Positions 55,266-64,000 of a stretch of DNA of 64,000 bases are shown here, in pieces. The position numbers and the translations under genes were made by a program. The notes under the pieces were generated by a model that was not told the origin of the DNA, searched no databases, and saw nothing but the letters and a program-made list of their open reading frames with translations. Origin of the DNA: Celeribacter naphthalenivorans (GTDB lineage: Bacteria > Pseudomonadota > Alphaproteobacteria > Rhodobacterales > Rhodobacteraceae); the NCBI RefSeq assembly GCF_020524585.1, contig NZ_JAIVLK010000004.1, positions 340,223-404,222 on the forward strand, read 5' to 3'. Within the stretch, counting starts at the first letter, position 1. Every line of letters starts with the position of its first letter.

Positions 55266-55760
55266 ATGACATCTGCGATGAACATGACCGCACCGATGGA
55301 AATGGGGCTGACCGTGCGCGATCTGCCCAAGATGCTCGAATTTTACCAACAGGCCTTCGGCTTCACGATTGCCGCCGATGTGACCGTCCCCGCCGAAAAG
55401 GCGGATGTCGCGGCGCTGAGCCGAGGCGGCTACCGTGTTGTGCGGCTGCAAACCTCTTGGGGGGAGCGGATCAAATTGCTCGCGCCAGAGATCGCCCCGG
55501 CCGAGCGCCCTGAGCCAACGGACCACATTCTGGACCGCCACGAAGCGATGTACCTGACCTTCATCGTCGATGATCTGCGCGCCGTTGTGGCCCGCGTTGT
55601 CGCGGCGGGCGGCACTTTGATGACGGGCGATGAGCCGGTCGAGGTGCGCCCCGGCACCTTCCTCGCCTTCCTGCGCGACCCGGAGGGTCATATCGTCGAG
55701 ATCGTCGAATATGCCGACATCACCGAGTATCGCGCAGACCTTGCGGAGGTGTCGGCATGA
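55266..55760 (+). CDS. VOC-family (glyoxalase/dioxygenase fold) protein
   Basis: 164 residues from ATG 55266 behind AAGGAGA. One VOC module: MGLTVRDLPKMLEFYQQAFGF at the start and LAFLRDPEGHIVEIVEY with the usual C-terminal Glu. Members act as glyoxalases, epimerases, dioxygenases or fosfomycin-type enzymes. The exact reaction cannot be read from the sequence. It overlaps the next SDR gene (ATGATG), so it is part of the catabolic operon and might act as an epimerase or isomerase on the imported compound. Confidence 0.78.
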   Translation: MTSAMNMTAPMEMGLTVRDLPKMLEFYQQAFGFTIAADVTVPAEKADVAALSRGGYRVVRLQTSWGERIKLLAPEIAPAERPEPTDHILDRHEAMYLTFIVDDLRAVVARVVAAGGTLMTGDEPVEVRPGTFLAFLRDPEGHIVEIVEYADITEYRADLAEVSA

Positions 55761-56497
55761 TGTTCGATTTCACCAACCGCACGCTGGTTCTCACGGGGGC
55801 CAATGGCGGCATCGGTCGCGCCGTGGCGGAGCTGTTCCATGCGGCAGGCGCCAATCTGGTGCTGGCCGATCTCGATGGTGCCGCGCTGGCGGACTTTGCC
55901 GCCACGCTGACCTCTCCGAAAGGCGGCACGATTGAAACGCTCGCCGTGGACGCCGCCAATCCCGATGACGCCGACCGGATCGTCGCAGTCGCGGCCAAAC
56001 TCGGCGGCATCGACTTTCTCGTGCCCTCCGCCGGCATCTATATGGCGGAGCCTTTCGCCGAGATGACCGACGATCAATGGCGCCGCACCCTGTCCATCAA
56101 TCTCGATGGCGTCTTCTACCTCACCCGCCGCTCGGTCGACCATTTGAAAGCCGGATCGTCCATCGTCAACCTCAGCTCGCTCGCCGCCCATCGTGGCGCC
56201 AAGACCAACGCCCATTACGGCGCGTCGAAAGGCGCCATTAGCGCCATGACCCGCGCGCTCGCCAATGAATTGGCGCCGAAAACGCGGGTCAATGTCGTGG
56301 CGCCCGGTGTGATCGACACGCCGATGACGCGCGAGTTGATCGCGACGCGGGGCGACGACACGCTGCGCCATACGCCGATGGGGCGGACCGGGCAGGCGTC
56401 CGAGATCGCCACCGTCATCGCCTTCCTGTGCAGCGAGGCCGCAAGCTTTGTGAACGGCGAAACCATTCACGTCAACGGCGGGCTCTACATGAGCTGA
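55757..56497 (+). CDS. SDR-family oxidoreductase
   Basis: 246 residues. Nucleotide loop TGANGGIG near residue 13, Asp in LADLDGA for NAD specificity, active-site YGASK near 155-159 and the terminal NGETIHVNGGLYMS. Overlaps the VOC gene. An oxidoreductase for a hydroxy/keto pair; with the next SDR it may oxidise two positions or isomers of a polyol-type substrate. Confidence 0.87.
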   Translation: MMFDFTNRTLVLTGANGGIGRAVAELFHAAGANLVLADLDGAALADFAATLTSPKGGTIETLAVDAANPDDADRIVAVAAKLGGIDFLVPSAGIYMAEPFAEMTDDQWRRTLSINLDGVFYLTRRSVDHLKAGSSIVNLSSLAAHRGAKTNAHYGASKGAISAMTRALANELAPKTRVNVVAPGVIDTPMTRELIATRGDDTLRHTPMGRTGQASEIATVIAFLCSEAASFVNGETIHVNGGLYMS

Positions 56498-56578
56498 GCC
56501 AGCGCAACGCGCAGAAATTTAACTGTTTTCAACCCGGCGACCCGAGGAGGGCGTTTCCGGGACCGGAGGAGAATTATC

Positions 56579-57355
56579 ATGACCAGCACGTTCGATTTCA
56601 CTGGACGCACCGCGCTTGTGACAGGCGCTGCTTCGGGCCTCGGCCTTGCCATGGCGCGCGCTTTTGTGGGCGCGGGCGCCAAGACCGTCCTTTTCGATCT
56701 GGATGAGGACGGCGTGCGGGCGGCGGCGGAGATGCTGAACGCGGATCACCCCGGACAGGTCACCGCCCTTGCGGGCTCGATCACCGATCCTGCGGCGGTG
56801 GAAGCGGCCTGTGAGGCGGCGGTGGCCTTTGGCGGGCGGCTCGATGTGGTGATGAACAACGCAGGCATTTCCGGCAATGCGCCGTCACTTGAATTGGACG
56901 AGGCGACGTGGCGTCGGGGCATCGACATCAATCTCAATGGTGCGTTTTTCGTGGCCCAGGCCGCCGGACGTGTCATGGCAGAACAAGGCGGCGGCAGCAT
57001 CGTCAACACCGCCTCGATGTATGGCGTCGTCGCGGCGCCGGAACGTGCCGCCTATTGCGCCGCCAAGGCGGGCGTCGTGGCTCTGACCAAAGTTCTGGCC
57101 ATCGAATGGGCCGACCGCAACATCCGCGTCAACGCCATCGCGCCCGGTTACGTGCGCACGGCGCTGACCGAAACGCTCGCGGCGCAAGGCCGTTTGGATA
57201 TGGACGCTCTCAACGCGCGGGTGCCCGCCGGACGTCTCGGCACGCCCGAGGAAATCGCCTCCGCCTCCCTGTTTCTCGCTTCGGACGCCTCCGCCTATGT
57301 GACCGGCCAAACGCTGGTCGCCGATGGTGGCTGGTCCTCCTACAGCTATTTGTAA
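56579..57355 (+). CDS. SDR-family oxidoreductase
   Basis: 258 residues behind GGAGGA. Nucleotide loop TGAASGLG, Asp in LFDLDEDG, NNAG, Ser in NTASMYG and active-site YCAAK. It is closer to the gluconate 5-dehydrogenase/acetoin reductase type than to fatty acid reductases (judgement from motifs only). It follows the first SDR by 81 bp and precedes the ThDP enzyme by 12 bp. Confidence 0.87.
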   Translation: MTSTFDFTGRTALVTGAASGLGLAMARAFVGAGAKTVLFDLDEDGVRAAAEMLNADHPGQVTALAGSITDPAAVEAACEAAVAFGGRLDVVMNNAGISGNAPSLELDEATWRRGIDINLNGAFFVAQAAGRVMAEQGGGSIVNTASMYGVVAAPERAAYCAAKAGVVALTKVLAIEWADRNIRVNAIAPGYVRTALTETLAAQGRLDMDALNARVPAGRLGTPEEIASASLFLASDASAYVTGQTLVADGGWSSYSYL

Positions 57356-57367
57356 AGGACATCCCAC

Positions 57368-59569
57368 ATGCCGATCTATGACGATCTGACGCCGAAAGCC
57401 TTCTGGCGTGACATCAAAGCCTCCAAAGAGGATCGCACCGAGCTTGACCCCACCGTCGGGCGCACGATGCTGAGCCAATTGCACCTCATTCGCGCGTTCG
57501 AAGAGAAGGTGTTGGACCTCGCGGGGCAGGGGCTTGTGCACGGGCCTGCACACTCCGCGATTGGCCAAGAGGGTGGTGCTGTCGGCTCCGCCATGGCGAT
57601 GCGCGGTTCCGATCAGGTGAACGGCTCGCACCGCGCGCACCATCAGTTCCTCGCCAAGGCGCTGGCCTATGCCGCGCCTGAGGGGATCGACCCGGAGAAG
57701 AGCTTTGGCGAGACGCTGCGGCACCTGTCGAAACGCACGCTGTCGGAAATTCTCGGTCTCTCCGAGGGCTTCTGCAAAGGTCGCGGCGGCTCGATGCACC
57801 TGCGTTGGGCCGAAAGCGGCAACCTTGGCACCAATGCCATCGTCGGCGGCGGTGTCCCCATGGCGGCGGGCGCGGCATGGGCGCATAAACAGGCGGGCAC
57901 GGGCGATGTCGTCTACACCTATTTCGGCGATGGTGCGGTCAATATCGGTTCTGTGCTTGAGACCATGAACATCGCCGCCGCGTGGAAATTGCCGATCTGT
58001 TTCTTCATTGAAAACAACCGCTACGCCGTGTCGACCCATGTCGAAGAAGTCACTGCCGAGACGCGGCTTTCGGCGCGCGGTCTGGCCTTTGGCATCCCAG
58101 CGCTGAAGGTCGACGGCATGGACACGCTGTCCGTGTATCTGGCCTCCGAGGAAGCCAATAAGATCATGCGCGCGGGCGAAGGTCCGGTGGTGATCGAGGC
58201 CGATGTCTACCGCTATTTCCACCAAAACGGCGCGCTGCCGGGCTCTGCCTTCGGCTATCGCACGAAGGAAGAAGAGCAGGAATGGCGCGGCCGCGACCCG
58301 CTCGACGCCATGGCGCGCGACCTGATGGAGCGTCAGATCATCGGCGCGCAAGCCGTCGAAGACCTGCGCACTCAGGCGCAAGAGATGATGGAAGAGATCG
58401 CGGGCGAGCTGATCGAAGAGGTCGACGGCAAACGCCGCATCAAACCGGCGCTCTGGCCCGAAGAAAGCTTCCGCGATTTCGGTCTGCGTGGCGATCTGTC
58501 GGAGTTTGACGGCGCACGGTTCGAAGAGCAGGAAGAGTTTTCCGGCACGCTCAAGGACAATGTGAAATTCATCGACGCCGTGGCCGATGTGATGATGCGC
58601 CGGATGGAGACGGACGAGCGCATCGTTGTCATGGGCGAGGATGTGCACCGTCTGAAAGGCGGCACCAATGGCGCCACCAAAGGCCTGTCGGACAAGTTCC
58701 CGGATCGCTGCCTCGGCACCCCGATTGCGGAGAACGCCTTTACGGGTCTTGCCGCAGGTATGGCCGCCGACGGGCGCGTGCGTCCGGTGATCGAATTCAT
58801 GTACCCGGATTTCATGTGGGTCGCCGCAGATCAGGTGTTCAACCAGATCGGCAAGGCGCGTCACATGTTCGGCGGCGACAATGCCATGCCTTTGGTTCTG
58901 CGCACGAAAGTGGCGATGGGCACGGGCTATGGGTCGCAGCACTCGATGGACCCGGCGGGCATCTTTGCGACGGCCCCCGGCTGGCGCATCGTCGCGCCCT
59001 CGACGCCTTATGACTACGTCGGGCTGATGAACGCGGCGCTTCAGTGTGAGGACCCGGTTCTGGTGATCGAACACGTCGATCTCTACGCCTCGAAAGGCGT
59101 AGGGCCCGCCGATGATCTCGATTACATGATCCCGCTGGGCAAAGCCAAAGTCGTCCGCGAAGGCGCGCGCGTCACCGTGCTGACCTATCTCGCCATGGTC
59201 GAAAAGACCCGCGAGGTGGTCGAACGTCTGGGTATTGATGCCGAAATCATCGACCTGCGCAGCTTGGATCGCGCCGGGCTCGATTGGGAGACCCTCGAGG
59301 CCTCTATCGAGAAGACCGGCAATGTGTTGATCGTCGAACAGGGCGCCTCTGGCACGTCTTATGGCGGCTGGCTCGCCGATGAGATTCAGCGCCGCTGTTT
59401 CGACGCGCTCGATCAGCCGATCAAACGGGTGCATGGCGCGGAAGCTTCGCCCAGCATTTCCAAAGTGCTTGAAGCGGCGGCTTGCGCCCGTCCGCAAGAC
59501 ATCGAGGCGGGCCTGCGCGAGGTCATGGCCGATCAGGGCTTGCCGCTTGCGGCAGAGGCTGCGGAATAA
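57368..59569 (+). CDS. ThDP-dependent dehydrogenase E1, alpha-beta fusion
   Basis: 733 residues. The first half is E1 alpha with the ThDP/Mg motif GDGAVNIGSVLETMN...ENNRYA (GDG 187-189, NN 216-217) and HRAHHQFLAKA. The second half (from about 400) is E1 beta with GEDVHRLKGGTNGATKGL, GTPIAENAF and HVDLYASKGVGP. Fused E1 chains of this kind occur in acetoin-type and other 2-oxoacid dehydrogenase complexes. With the E2 and E3 genes next to it, it should cleave or decarboxylate a 2-oxo or alpha-hydroxyketo compound and load an acyl group on lipoate. Confidence 0.87.
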   Translation: MPIYDDLTPKAFWRDIKASKEDRTELDPTVGRTMLSQLHLIRAFEEKVLDLAGQGLVHGPAHSAIGQEGGAVGSAMAMRGSDQVNGSHRAHHQFLAKALAYAAPEGIDPEKSFGETLRHLSKRTLSEILGLSEGFCKGRGGSMHLRWAESGNLGTNAIVGGGVPMAAGAAWAHKQAGTGDVVYTYFGDGAVNIGSVLETMNIAAAWKLPICFFIENNRYAVSTHVEEVTAETRLSARGLAFGIPALKVDGMDTLSVYLASEEANKIMRAGEGPVVIEADVYRYFHQNGALPGSAFGYRTKEEEQEWRGRDPLDAMARDLMERQIIGAQAVEDLRTQAQEMMEEIAGELIEEVDGKRRIKPALWPEESFRDFGLRGDLSEFDGARFEEQEEFSGTLKDNVKFIDAVADVMMRRMETDERIVVMGEDVHRLKGGTNGATKGLSDKFPDRCLGTPIAENAFTGLAAGMAADGRVRPVIEFMYPDFMWVAADQVFNQIGKARHMFGGDNAMPLVLRTKVAMGTGYGSQHSMDPAGIFATAPGWRIVAPSTPYDYVGLMNAALQCEDPVLVIEHVDLYASKGVGPADDLDYMIPLGKAKVVREGARVTVLTYLAMVEKTREVVERLGIDAEIIDLRSLDRAGLDWETLEASIEKTGNVLIVEQGASGTSYGGWLADEIQRRCFDALDQPIKRVHGAEASPSISKVLEAAACARPQDIEAGLREVMADQGLPLAAEAAE

Positions 59570-59580
59570 GGAGAGACAAG

Positions 59581-60813
59581 ATGCCCAAGGAAATCATACT
59601 GCCCTCGCTCTCCGCCGGAATGGAAGACGCGGTGATCGCCAATTGGCTTAAGGCCGAAGGCGAGGCCGTGAAGGCCGGGGACACATTGGCCGAGGTCGAA
59701 ACCGACAAGGCGACGATGGAATTCGAGGCCGACACGGACGGGGTGTTGGGCAAAATCCTCACCCCCGCCGGTGAGCGCGCCGATGTGAATGCGGTGATCG
59801 CGGTTCTGTTGCTCGACGGCGAAGACGCCTCTGTGCTGGACGGCTATACGCCGGGTGGGGCAGCGCCTGCGAAGACGGTCGAAGCGCCGGTTGAGGCACC
59901 GAAAGCCGAAGCGGCCCCGGTGGCGAAATCCTCCGACAAGATCGCGGCCTCGCCGCTCGCCCGCCGGATCGCGGCACAGAAAGGCGTTGATCTGTCGGGG
60001 CTTTCCGGCTCCGGCCCGCGCGGTCGCATTGTGCGGATCGACGTAGAACGTGCCGCCGAGGCCGGGGTCGTCGCTCCCGTGGCGGCTCCTGTAGAGGCCG
60101 CCGCTGCGCCCAACCTTGCGGGCATCGGTGAGTATGAGGAAATCCCCCATACCGGCATGCGTCGCACCATTGCGCGGCGGCTGCTCGAGTCGAAAACCAC
60201 CGTGCCGCATTTCTACCTTGAGGCCGATTGCGACATCGAAGCGCTCATGGCGCTTCGGGCCCAGATCAACGAGGGGCGCGAGAAAGCGGACCGGATTTCT
60301 GTTAATGATTTCATCGTCAAAGCCGTCGCCAACGCGCTGGCCAAAGTGCCCGCCGCCAATGCGATCTGGACCGATGAGGCCGTGTTGCAGCTCAAATCCA
60401 TCGACATTTCCGTGGCGGTCGCAACCGACGGCGGGCTGATCACGCCGGTGCTGCGCAATGCCGATCAAAAGAGCCTCGGCACGCTGTCCTCCGAGATGAA
60501 AGCACTGGCCGCCAAGGCGCGCGAAGGCCGTCTCAAGCCCGACGAATATCAAGGCGGTGGCTTCTCGCTCTCGAACCTCGGCATGTATGGGGTCAAGAGC
60601 TTCTCCGCGATCATCAACCCGCCGCAGAGCTGTATTCTCGCCGTCGGGGCCGCCGAAAAACGCCCCGTTGGGCGCGGCGATCAGATCGTGCTGGCCCCGG
60701 TCATGAGCGTGACGCTGTCGGTCGATCACCGCACCGTCGATGGCGCCGTGGGGGCGCAGTGGTTGGCGGCCTTCAAAGCGGGCATCGAAAACCCGATGAG
60801 CTTGTTGGTGTAA
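59581..60813 (+). CDS. Dihydrolipoamide acyltransferase E2 component
   Basis: 410 residues from ATG 59581 after AAGGAGAG. The N-terminal lipoyl domain has EVETDKATMEFE with Lys43. An Ala/Pro-rich linker leads to a peripheral-subunit-binding domain (SPLARRIAAQKGVDLSGLSGSGPRGRI). The C-terminal acyltransferase core has SVDHRTVDGAVGAQWL. It moves the acyl group from the E1 enzyme to CoA. The acceptor chemistry is fixed by the family, but the acyl group is unknown. Confidence 0.92.
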   Translation: MPKEIILPSLSAGMEDAVIANWLKAEGEAVKAGDTLAEVETDKATMEFEADTDGVLGKILTPAGERADVNAVIAVLLLDGEDASVLDGYTPGGAAPAKTVEAPVEAPKAEAAPVAKSSDKIAASPLARRIAAQKGVDLSGLSGSGPRGRIVRIDVERAAEAGVVAPVAAPVEAAAAPNLAGIGEYEEIPHTGMRRTIARRLLESKTTVPHFYLEADCDIEALMALRAQINEGREKADRISVNDFIVKAVANALAKVPAANAIWTDEAVLQLKSIDISVAVATDGGLITPVLRNADQKSLGTLSSEMKALAAKAREGRLKPDEYQGGGFSLSNLGMYGVKSFSAIINPPQSCILAVGAAEKRPVGRGDQIVLAPVMSVTLSVDHRTVDGAVGAQWLAAFKAGIENPMSLLV

Positions 60814-60814
60814 C

Positions 60815-61612
60815 ATGATCACGGGCCACACCAAAACGCTGGCGATCCTCGCCGATCCGGTCACCCATGTGCGCACGCCACAGGCGCTCAACGCGCGGTT
60901 CGAGGCCGAGGGCGTGGACGCCGTTTTGGTCCCGCTCGAAGTGCCGCCCGAGGCCTTGGAGCCGATGCTCAAAGGTCTCGCAGGCGCGCGCAATTTCGCG
61001 GGCGCCGTGGTCACCGTGCCGCATAAAACCGCTGTGCCTGCACTCTGCGATGCGCTGAGCGCACGCGCGGCGGCGGCGCAAAGCGTCAATGTCATCCGGC
61101 GCAGGTCGGACGGGTCGCTCTATGGCGATATCCTCGATGGCGAAGGCTTTGCACGCGGTTTGGAACATGCGGGCGTGACGCTTTTTGGCAAGCGTGTGTT
61201 CCTCGCGGGGGCGGGCGGCGCCGCGAGTGCCATCGCCTTTGCTCTGGCGGAACGTGGCATCTCGGCGCTGACCGTGGCGAACCGCTCGGTTGAGAAAGCC
61301 GAGGCCCTGATCGCGCGACTGTCGGCGCATTTCCCCGATGTGAAATTCGCCGCCGCCACGGACCCCGCCGGGCATGACATCGCGATCAACGGCACCTCTT
61401 TGGGGCTGAAACCCGAGGATGCGCTGCCCTTCGATCCAGACACACTCGACCCAGGCACATTGGTCGCCGAGGTCATCATGCAGCCGGAGATCACACCGCT
61501 TTTGCACGCCGCCGAGGCGCGCGGGCTCATGATCCATCCGGGGCATCACATGTTGGAGGCGCAGTTGACGGAGATGCTGCGGTTTCTGACGCATGAGGAG
61601 GACGAACAATGA
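60815..61612 (+). CDS. Shikimate dehydrogenase-like oxidoreductase
   Basis: 265 residues, AroE fold. VVTVPHK carries the catalytic Lys, FLAGAGGAASAIAFALAERG is the nucleotide loop, and NGTSLGL lies near the C-terminus. The substrate-binding region differs from biosynthetic AroE: the SPxxHN region reads THVRTPQALN and NTDxxGF reads DILDGEGF. It therefore probably acts on a polyol or hydroxy acid other than shikimate. It is tightly linked between E2 and the aldehyde dehydrogenase gene, so it is part of the catabolic route. Confidence 0.83.
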   Translation: MITGHTKTLAILADPVTHVRTPQALNARFEAEGVDAVLVPLEVPPEALEPMLKGLAGARNFAGAVVTVPHKTAVPALCDALSARAAAAQSVNVIRRRSDGSLYGDILDGEGFARGLEHAGVTLFGKRVFLAGAGGAASAIAFALAERGISALTVANRSVEKAEALIARLSAHFPDVKFAAATDPAGHDIAINGTSLGLKPEDALPFDPDTLDPGTLVAEVIMQPEITPLLHAAEARGLMIHPGHHMLEAQLTEMLRFLTHEEDEQ

Positions 61613-63078
61613 GTTTGAGTTTGCAAGATCTGCGCGCCACCGGGCTTTTGCGCGACGCCAATTTGGTTGCCGGAGACTGGATCGAGGCTGTCCCTGAGAC
61701 CGGCATTGCCGTGCACAACCCCGCCGACGGGTCGCTGATCGGCTATGTCCCGAAACTGGGCCGCGCCGAGGTCGCCAAGGCGGTCAAGGCGGCGGAAGAG
61801 GCGCAAAAGGCTTGGGCTGCGCGCACGGCGAAAGACCGCTCAAACGTGCTGCGCGCATGGTTCGACCTGATGATCGCGCATCGGGAGGCATTGGCGCAAA
61901 TCCTGACGCTGGAACAGGGCAAACCTTTGGCAGAGGCGGCAGGTGAGATCACCTACGGCGCGAGCTTTGTCGAATGGTTTGCCGAAGAGGCGCGTCGCGT
62001 CTATGGCGAGACCATTCCCGGCCATCAGCCCGACAAACGCATCCTGGTGATGAAGCAACCTATCGGCGTCGTCGCCGCGATCACGCCGTGGAATTTCCCC
62101 AATGCGATGATCACGCGCAAGGCCGGGCCTGCCTTTGCTGCGGGCTGTGGTATGGTGTTGAAACCCGCGTCGCAAACGCCCTATTCCGCCATCGCCTTGG
62201 CAGTTCTGGCCGAGCGCGCCGGGCTGCCCAAGGGGCTCTTCAGCGTCATCACCGGTTCCGCCGCGCAGATCGGTGCTGAGCTGACCGAGAACCCGGTGGT
62301 GCGCAAATTGACCTTCACCGGCTCGACCGAAATCGGCGCCATGCTCTATGCGCAATCTGCGCCGACGATCAAGAAACTCGGGCTGGAACTGGGCGGCAAC
62401 GCGCCGTTTATCGTGTTTGACGACGCCGATCTCGACGCCGCTGTCGAAGGCGCGTTGATCGCGAAATTCCGCAACAATGGCCAGACCTGCGTCTGCGCCA
62501 ACCGCATCTATGTGCAGGACGCGGTCTATGACGCCTTCGCCGAGAAACTCGCCAAAGCGGTCTCAAACCTGCGCACCGGCAACGGTATGGAGAGTGGCGT
62601 CGAACTTGGACCGCTGATTGATGAGAGCGCGCTTGAGAAGGTGCAAAGCCATGTCACCGATGTGGTCGAAAAAGGCGGCCGCGTGCTTGCCGGTGGCAAA
62701 CGCCATGCTCTGGGCGGCACCTTCTATGAGCCGACGGTTCTGGCCGATGTGACGTCGGACATGGCGGTCGCGCGTGAAGAGACCTTTGGCCCCGTCGCCC
62801 CGCTGTTTCGCTTCACCGACGAAGCCGAGGCGATCCAAGCCGCCAATGACACTGAATTCGGCCTCGCCTCCTATTTCTACGCTCAAGATGTGGCGCGGAT
62901 TTTCCGGGTCTCGGAAGGACTTGAATACGGCATGGTCGGGGTCAACACAGGCCTGATCTCCACCGCTGAGGCGCCTTTTGGTGGGGTCAAAATGTCCGGT
63001 CTGGGCCGCGAAGGTTCGCGCCACGGCATCGAAGATTTCCTTGAATTGAAATACGTGTGTTTGGGAGGCATCGCATGA
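61609..63078 (+). CDS. NAD(P)-dependent aldehyde dehydrogenase, succinate-semialdehyde type
   Basis: 489 residues. Catalytic Cys294 in [11 protein letters not shown], Glu260 in LELGGNAP, the FTGSTEIG loop and ITPWNFP. The double Cys (CVC) and [11 protein letters not shown] fit the GabD branch. It would oxidise an aldehyde left by the ThDP enzyme reaction or another semialdehyde to an acid. It overlaps the AroE-like gene and the E3 gene by ATGA at both ends. Confidence 0.9.
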   Translation: MSLSLQDLRATGLLRDANLVAGDWIEAVPETGIAVHNPADGSLIGYVPKLGRAEVAKAVKAAEEAQKAWAARTAKDRSNVLRAWFDLMIAHREALAQILTLEQGKPLAEAAGEITYGASFVEWFAEEARRVYGETIPGHQPDKRILVMKQPIGVVAAITPWNFPNAMITRKAGPAFAAGCGMVLKPASQTPYSAIALAVLAERAGLPKGLFSVITGSAAQIGAELTENPVVRKLTFTGSTEIGAMLYAQSAPTIKKLGLELGGNAPFIVFDDADLDAAVEGALIAKFRNNGQTCVCANRIYVQDAVYDAFAEKLAKAVSNLRTGNGMESGVELGPLIDESALEKVQSHVTDVVEKGGRVLAGGKRHALGGTFYEPTVLADVTSDMAVAREETFGPVAPLFRFTDEAEAIQAANDTEFGLASYFYAQDVARIFRVSEGLEYGMVGVNTGLISTAEAPFGGVKMSGLGREGSRHGIEDFLELKYVCLGGIA

Positions 63079-64000
63079 GCGGGACGGATCAGAATTTCGA
63101 CCTCATTGTGATCGGCGCTGGCCCTGGTGGCTATGTTGCCGCCATTCGTGCGGCGCAGTTGGGGCTTAAGGTCGCCTGTGTCGAGCGCGAAAACCTGGGC
63201 GGGATTTGTCTGAACTGGGGCTGCATTCCGACCAAGGCGTTGCTGCGCTCGGCGGAGGTCTATCACCAGATGCACCGCGCCAAGGAATTCGGCTTGTCTG
63301 CGGGCGACATCGGCTTTGATCTCGACGCCATCGTCAAGCGCTCGCGCGGGGTCGCGGCGCAGATGAATGGCGGGATCAAGGGCTTGTTTAAAAAGAACAA
63401 AGTCACCGCGATCATGGGCGAGGCCAAGCTCGCGGGCAAAGGCAAGGTCGCGGTCAAAACCGACAAGGGCACCGAGACTTTGATCGCCCAAAACATCATC
63501 GTCGCCACGGGCGCGCGGGCGCGTGAGTTGCCGGGGCTGGAGGCCGACGGCGATCTGGTCTGGACCTACCGCCACGCTCTGGTGCCGACGCGGATGCCGA
63601 AGAAGTTGCTGGTCATTGGGTCGGGCGCCATCGGCATTGAATTCGCGAGCTTTTACAACACGTTGGGCGCCGACACGACGGTCGTCGAGGTGATGGATCG
63701 CGTGCTTCCGGTCGAAGACAAAGACATCTCTGCCTTCGCCAAAAAACAGTTCGAAAAGCAGGGGATGAAGATCCTGCAAAAGACCACGGTCAAGAAACTC
63801 GACCGTGCCAAAGGTAAAGTGACGGCGCATTTCGAAGCGGACGGAAAAGTCACCACCGAAGAGTTCGACACGGTGATTTCCGCGGTCGGTATCGTCGGCA
63901 ATGTCGAGGGGCTGGGCCTCGAGGAGGCGGGCGTGAAAATCGACCGGACGCATGTCGTGACGGACGAATTCTGCCGCACGGGCGTCGACGGATTGTTCGC
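63075..64000 (+). CDS. Dihydrolipoyl dehydrogenase E3 (partial, runs off window)
   Basis: The first 308 residues are in the window. FAD loop DLIVIGAGPGGYVAAIRAAQLG, redox-active pair GGICLNWGCIPTK (Cys45, Cys50) and NAD loop LLVIGSGAIGIEFASFY are clear. It reoxidises the lipoate of the E2 component encoded at 59581. The start is the ATG at 63075 overlapping the aldehyde dehydrogenase stop. The dedicated E3 completes an E1-E2-E3 complex specific to this operon. Confidence 0.93.
   Translation, partial: MSGTDQNFDLIVIGAGPGGYVAAIRAAQLGLKVACVERENLGGICLNWGCIPTKALLRSAEVYHQMHRAKEFGLSAGDIGFDLDAIVKRSRGVAAQMNGGIKGLFKKNKVTAIMGEAKLAGKGKVAVKTDKGTETLIAQNIIVATGARARELPGLEADGDLVWTYRHALVPTRMPKKLLVIGSGAIGIEFASFYNTLGADTTVVEVMDRVLPVEDKDISAFAKKQFEKQGMKILQKTTVKKLDRAKGKVTAHFEADGKVTTEEFDTVISAVGIVGNVEGLGLEEAGVKIDRTHVVTDEFCRTGVDGLF

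Overview
The window looks like a chromosomal segment of a marine-type alphaproteobacterium of the Rhodobacteraceae (Roseobacter group). GC content is high, third positions are strongly GC-biased, genes are chained by ATGA/TGATG overlaps, and the content (heterotetrameric sarcosine oxidase, Rieske-type betaine monooxygenase, several ABC importers) is typical of that group. This placement is inference from gene content. I see no rRNA, tRNA, CRISPR array, insertion sequence or integration site.

Region 1 (1-17321, + strand): the tail of an unknown gene, an L-asparaginase, then a large catabolic cluster. It holds a Tat-exported substrate-binding protein, a complete Liv-type ABC importer and an IclR regulator. 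These are followed by a three-protein biotin-dependent carboxylase (carrier, biotin carboxylase, TIM-barrel carboxyltransferase), an HAD-IIA phosphatase, an acetoacetyl-CoA-synthetase-like ligase, two SDR dehydrogenases, a Tm-1-like (UPF0261) protein and an amidohydrolase. Near-identical palindromes (GGATTTCAC-CCT-GTGAAATCC type) precede both transcription units and are the likely IclR operators. The gene set suggests the sequence alcohol -> ketone -> carboxylation to a beta-keto acid -> CoA activation -> cleavage. I know of no described pathway that does this with a biotin enzyme.

Region 2 (17311-21520): a molybdenum S/N-oxide reductase (BisC/TorA type, - strand), a YeiH-type membrane protein and a CPBP-family membrane protein.

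Region 3 (21610-48720): a glycine-betaine and one-carbon island. GbcA/GbcB demethylate betaine, a GcvT-fused flavoenzyme handles dimethylglycine, and SoxBDAG oxidises sarcosine. EtfAB takes electrons, FolD and PurU turn the methylene-tetrahydrofolate into formate, FdhA removes formaldehyde, and GlyA and SdaA carry glycine through serine to pyruvate. A BCCT carrier and a Pot-type ABC importer supply substrate. A GlxA/GbdR-type AraC regulator sits in the centre. A half-site TGNCGCA repeated at 21-22 bp occurs before the regulator, the ABC operon and soxB.

Region 4 (49290-64000): a divergent FadR-type GntR regulator and a long + strand operon. The operon has a second Liv-type importer, a VOC protein, two SDRs, a fused ThDP E1, a lipoyl E2, a shikimate-dehydrogenase-like protein, an aldehyde dehydrogenase and an E3 that runs off the window. 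Its logic resembles diol/acetoin cleavage, but the substrate is unknown. One of its ABC ATPases has Arg in place of the Walker A Lys.
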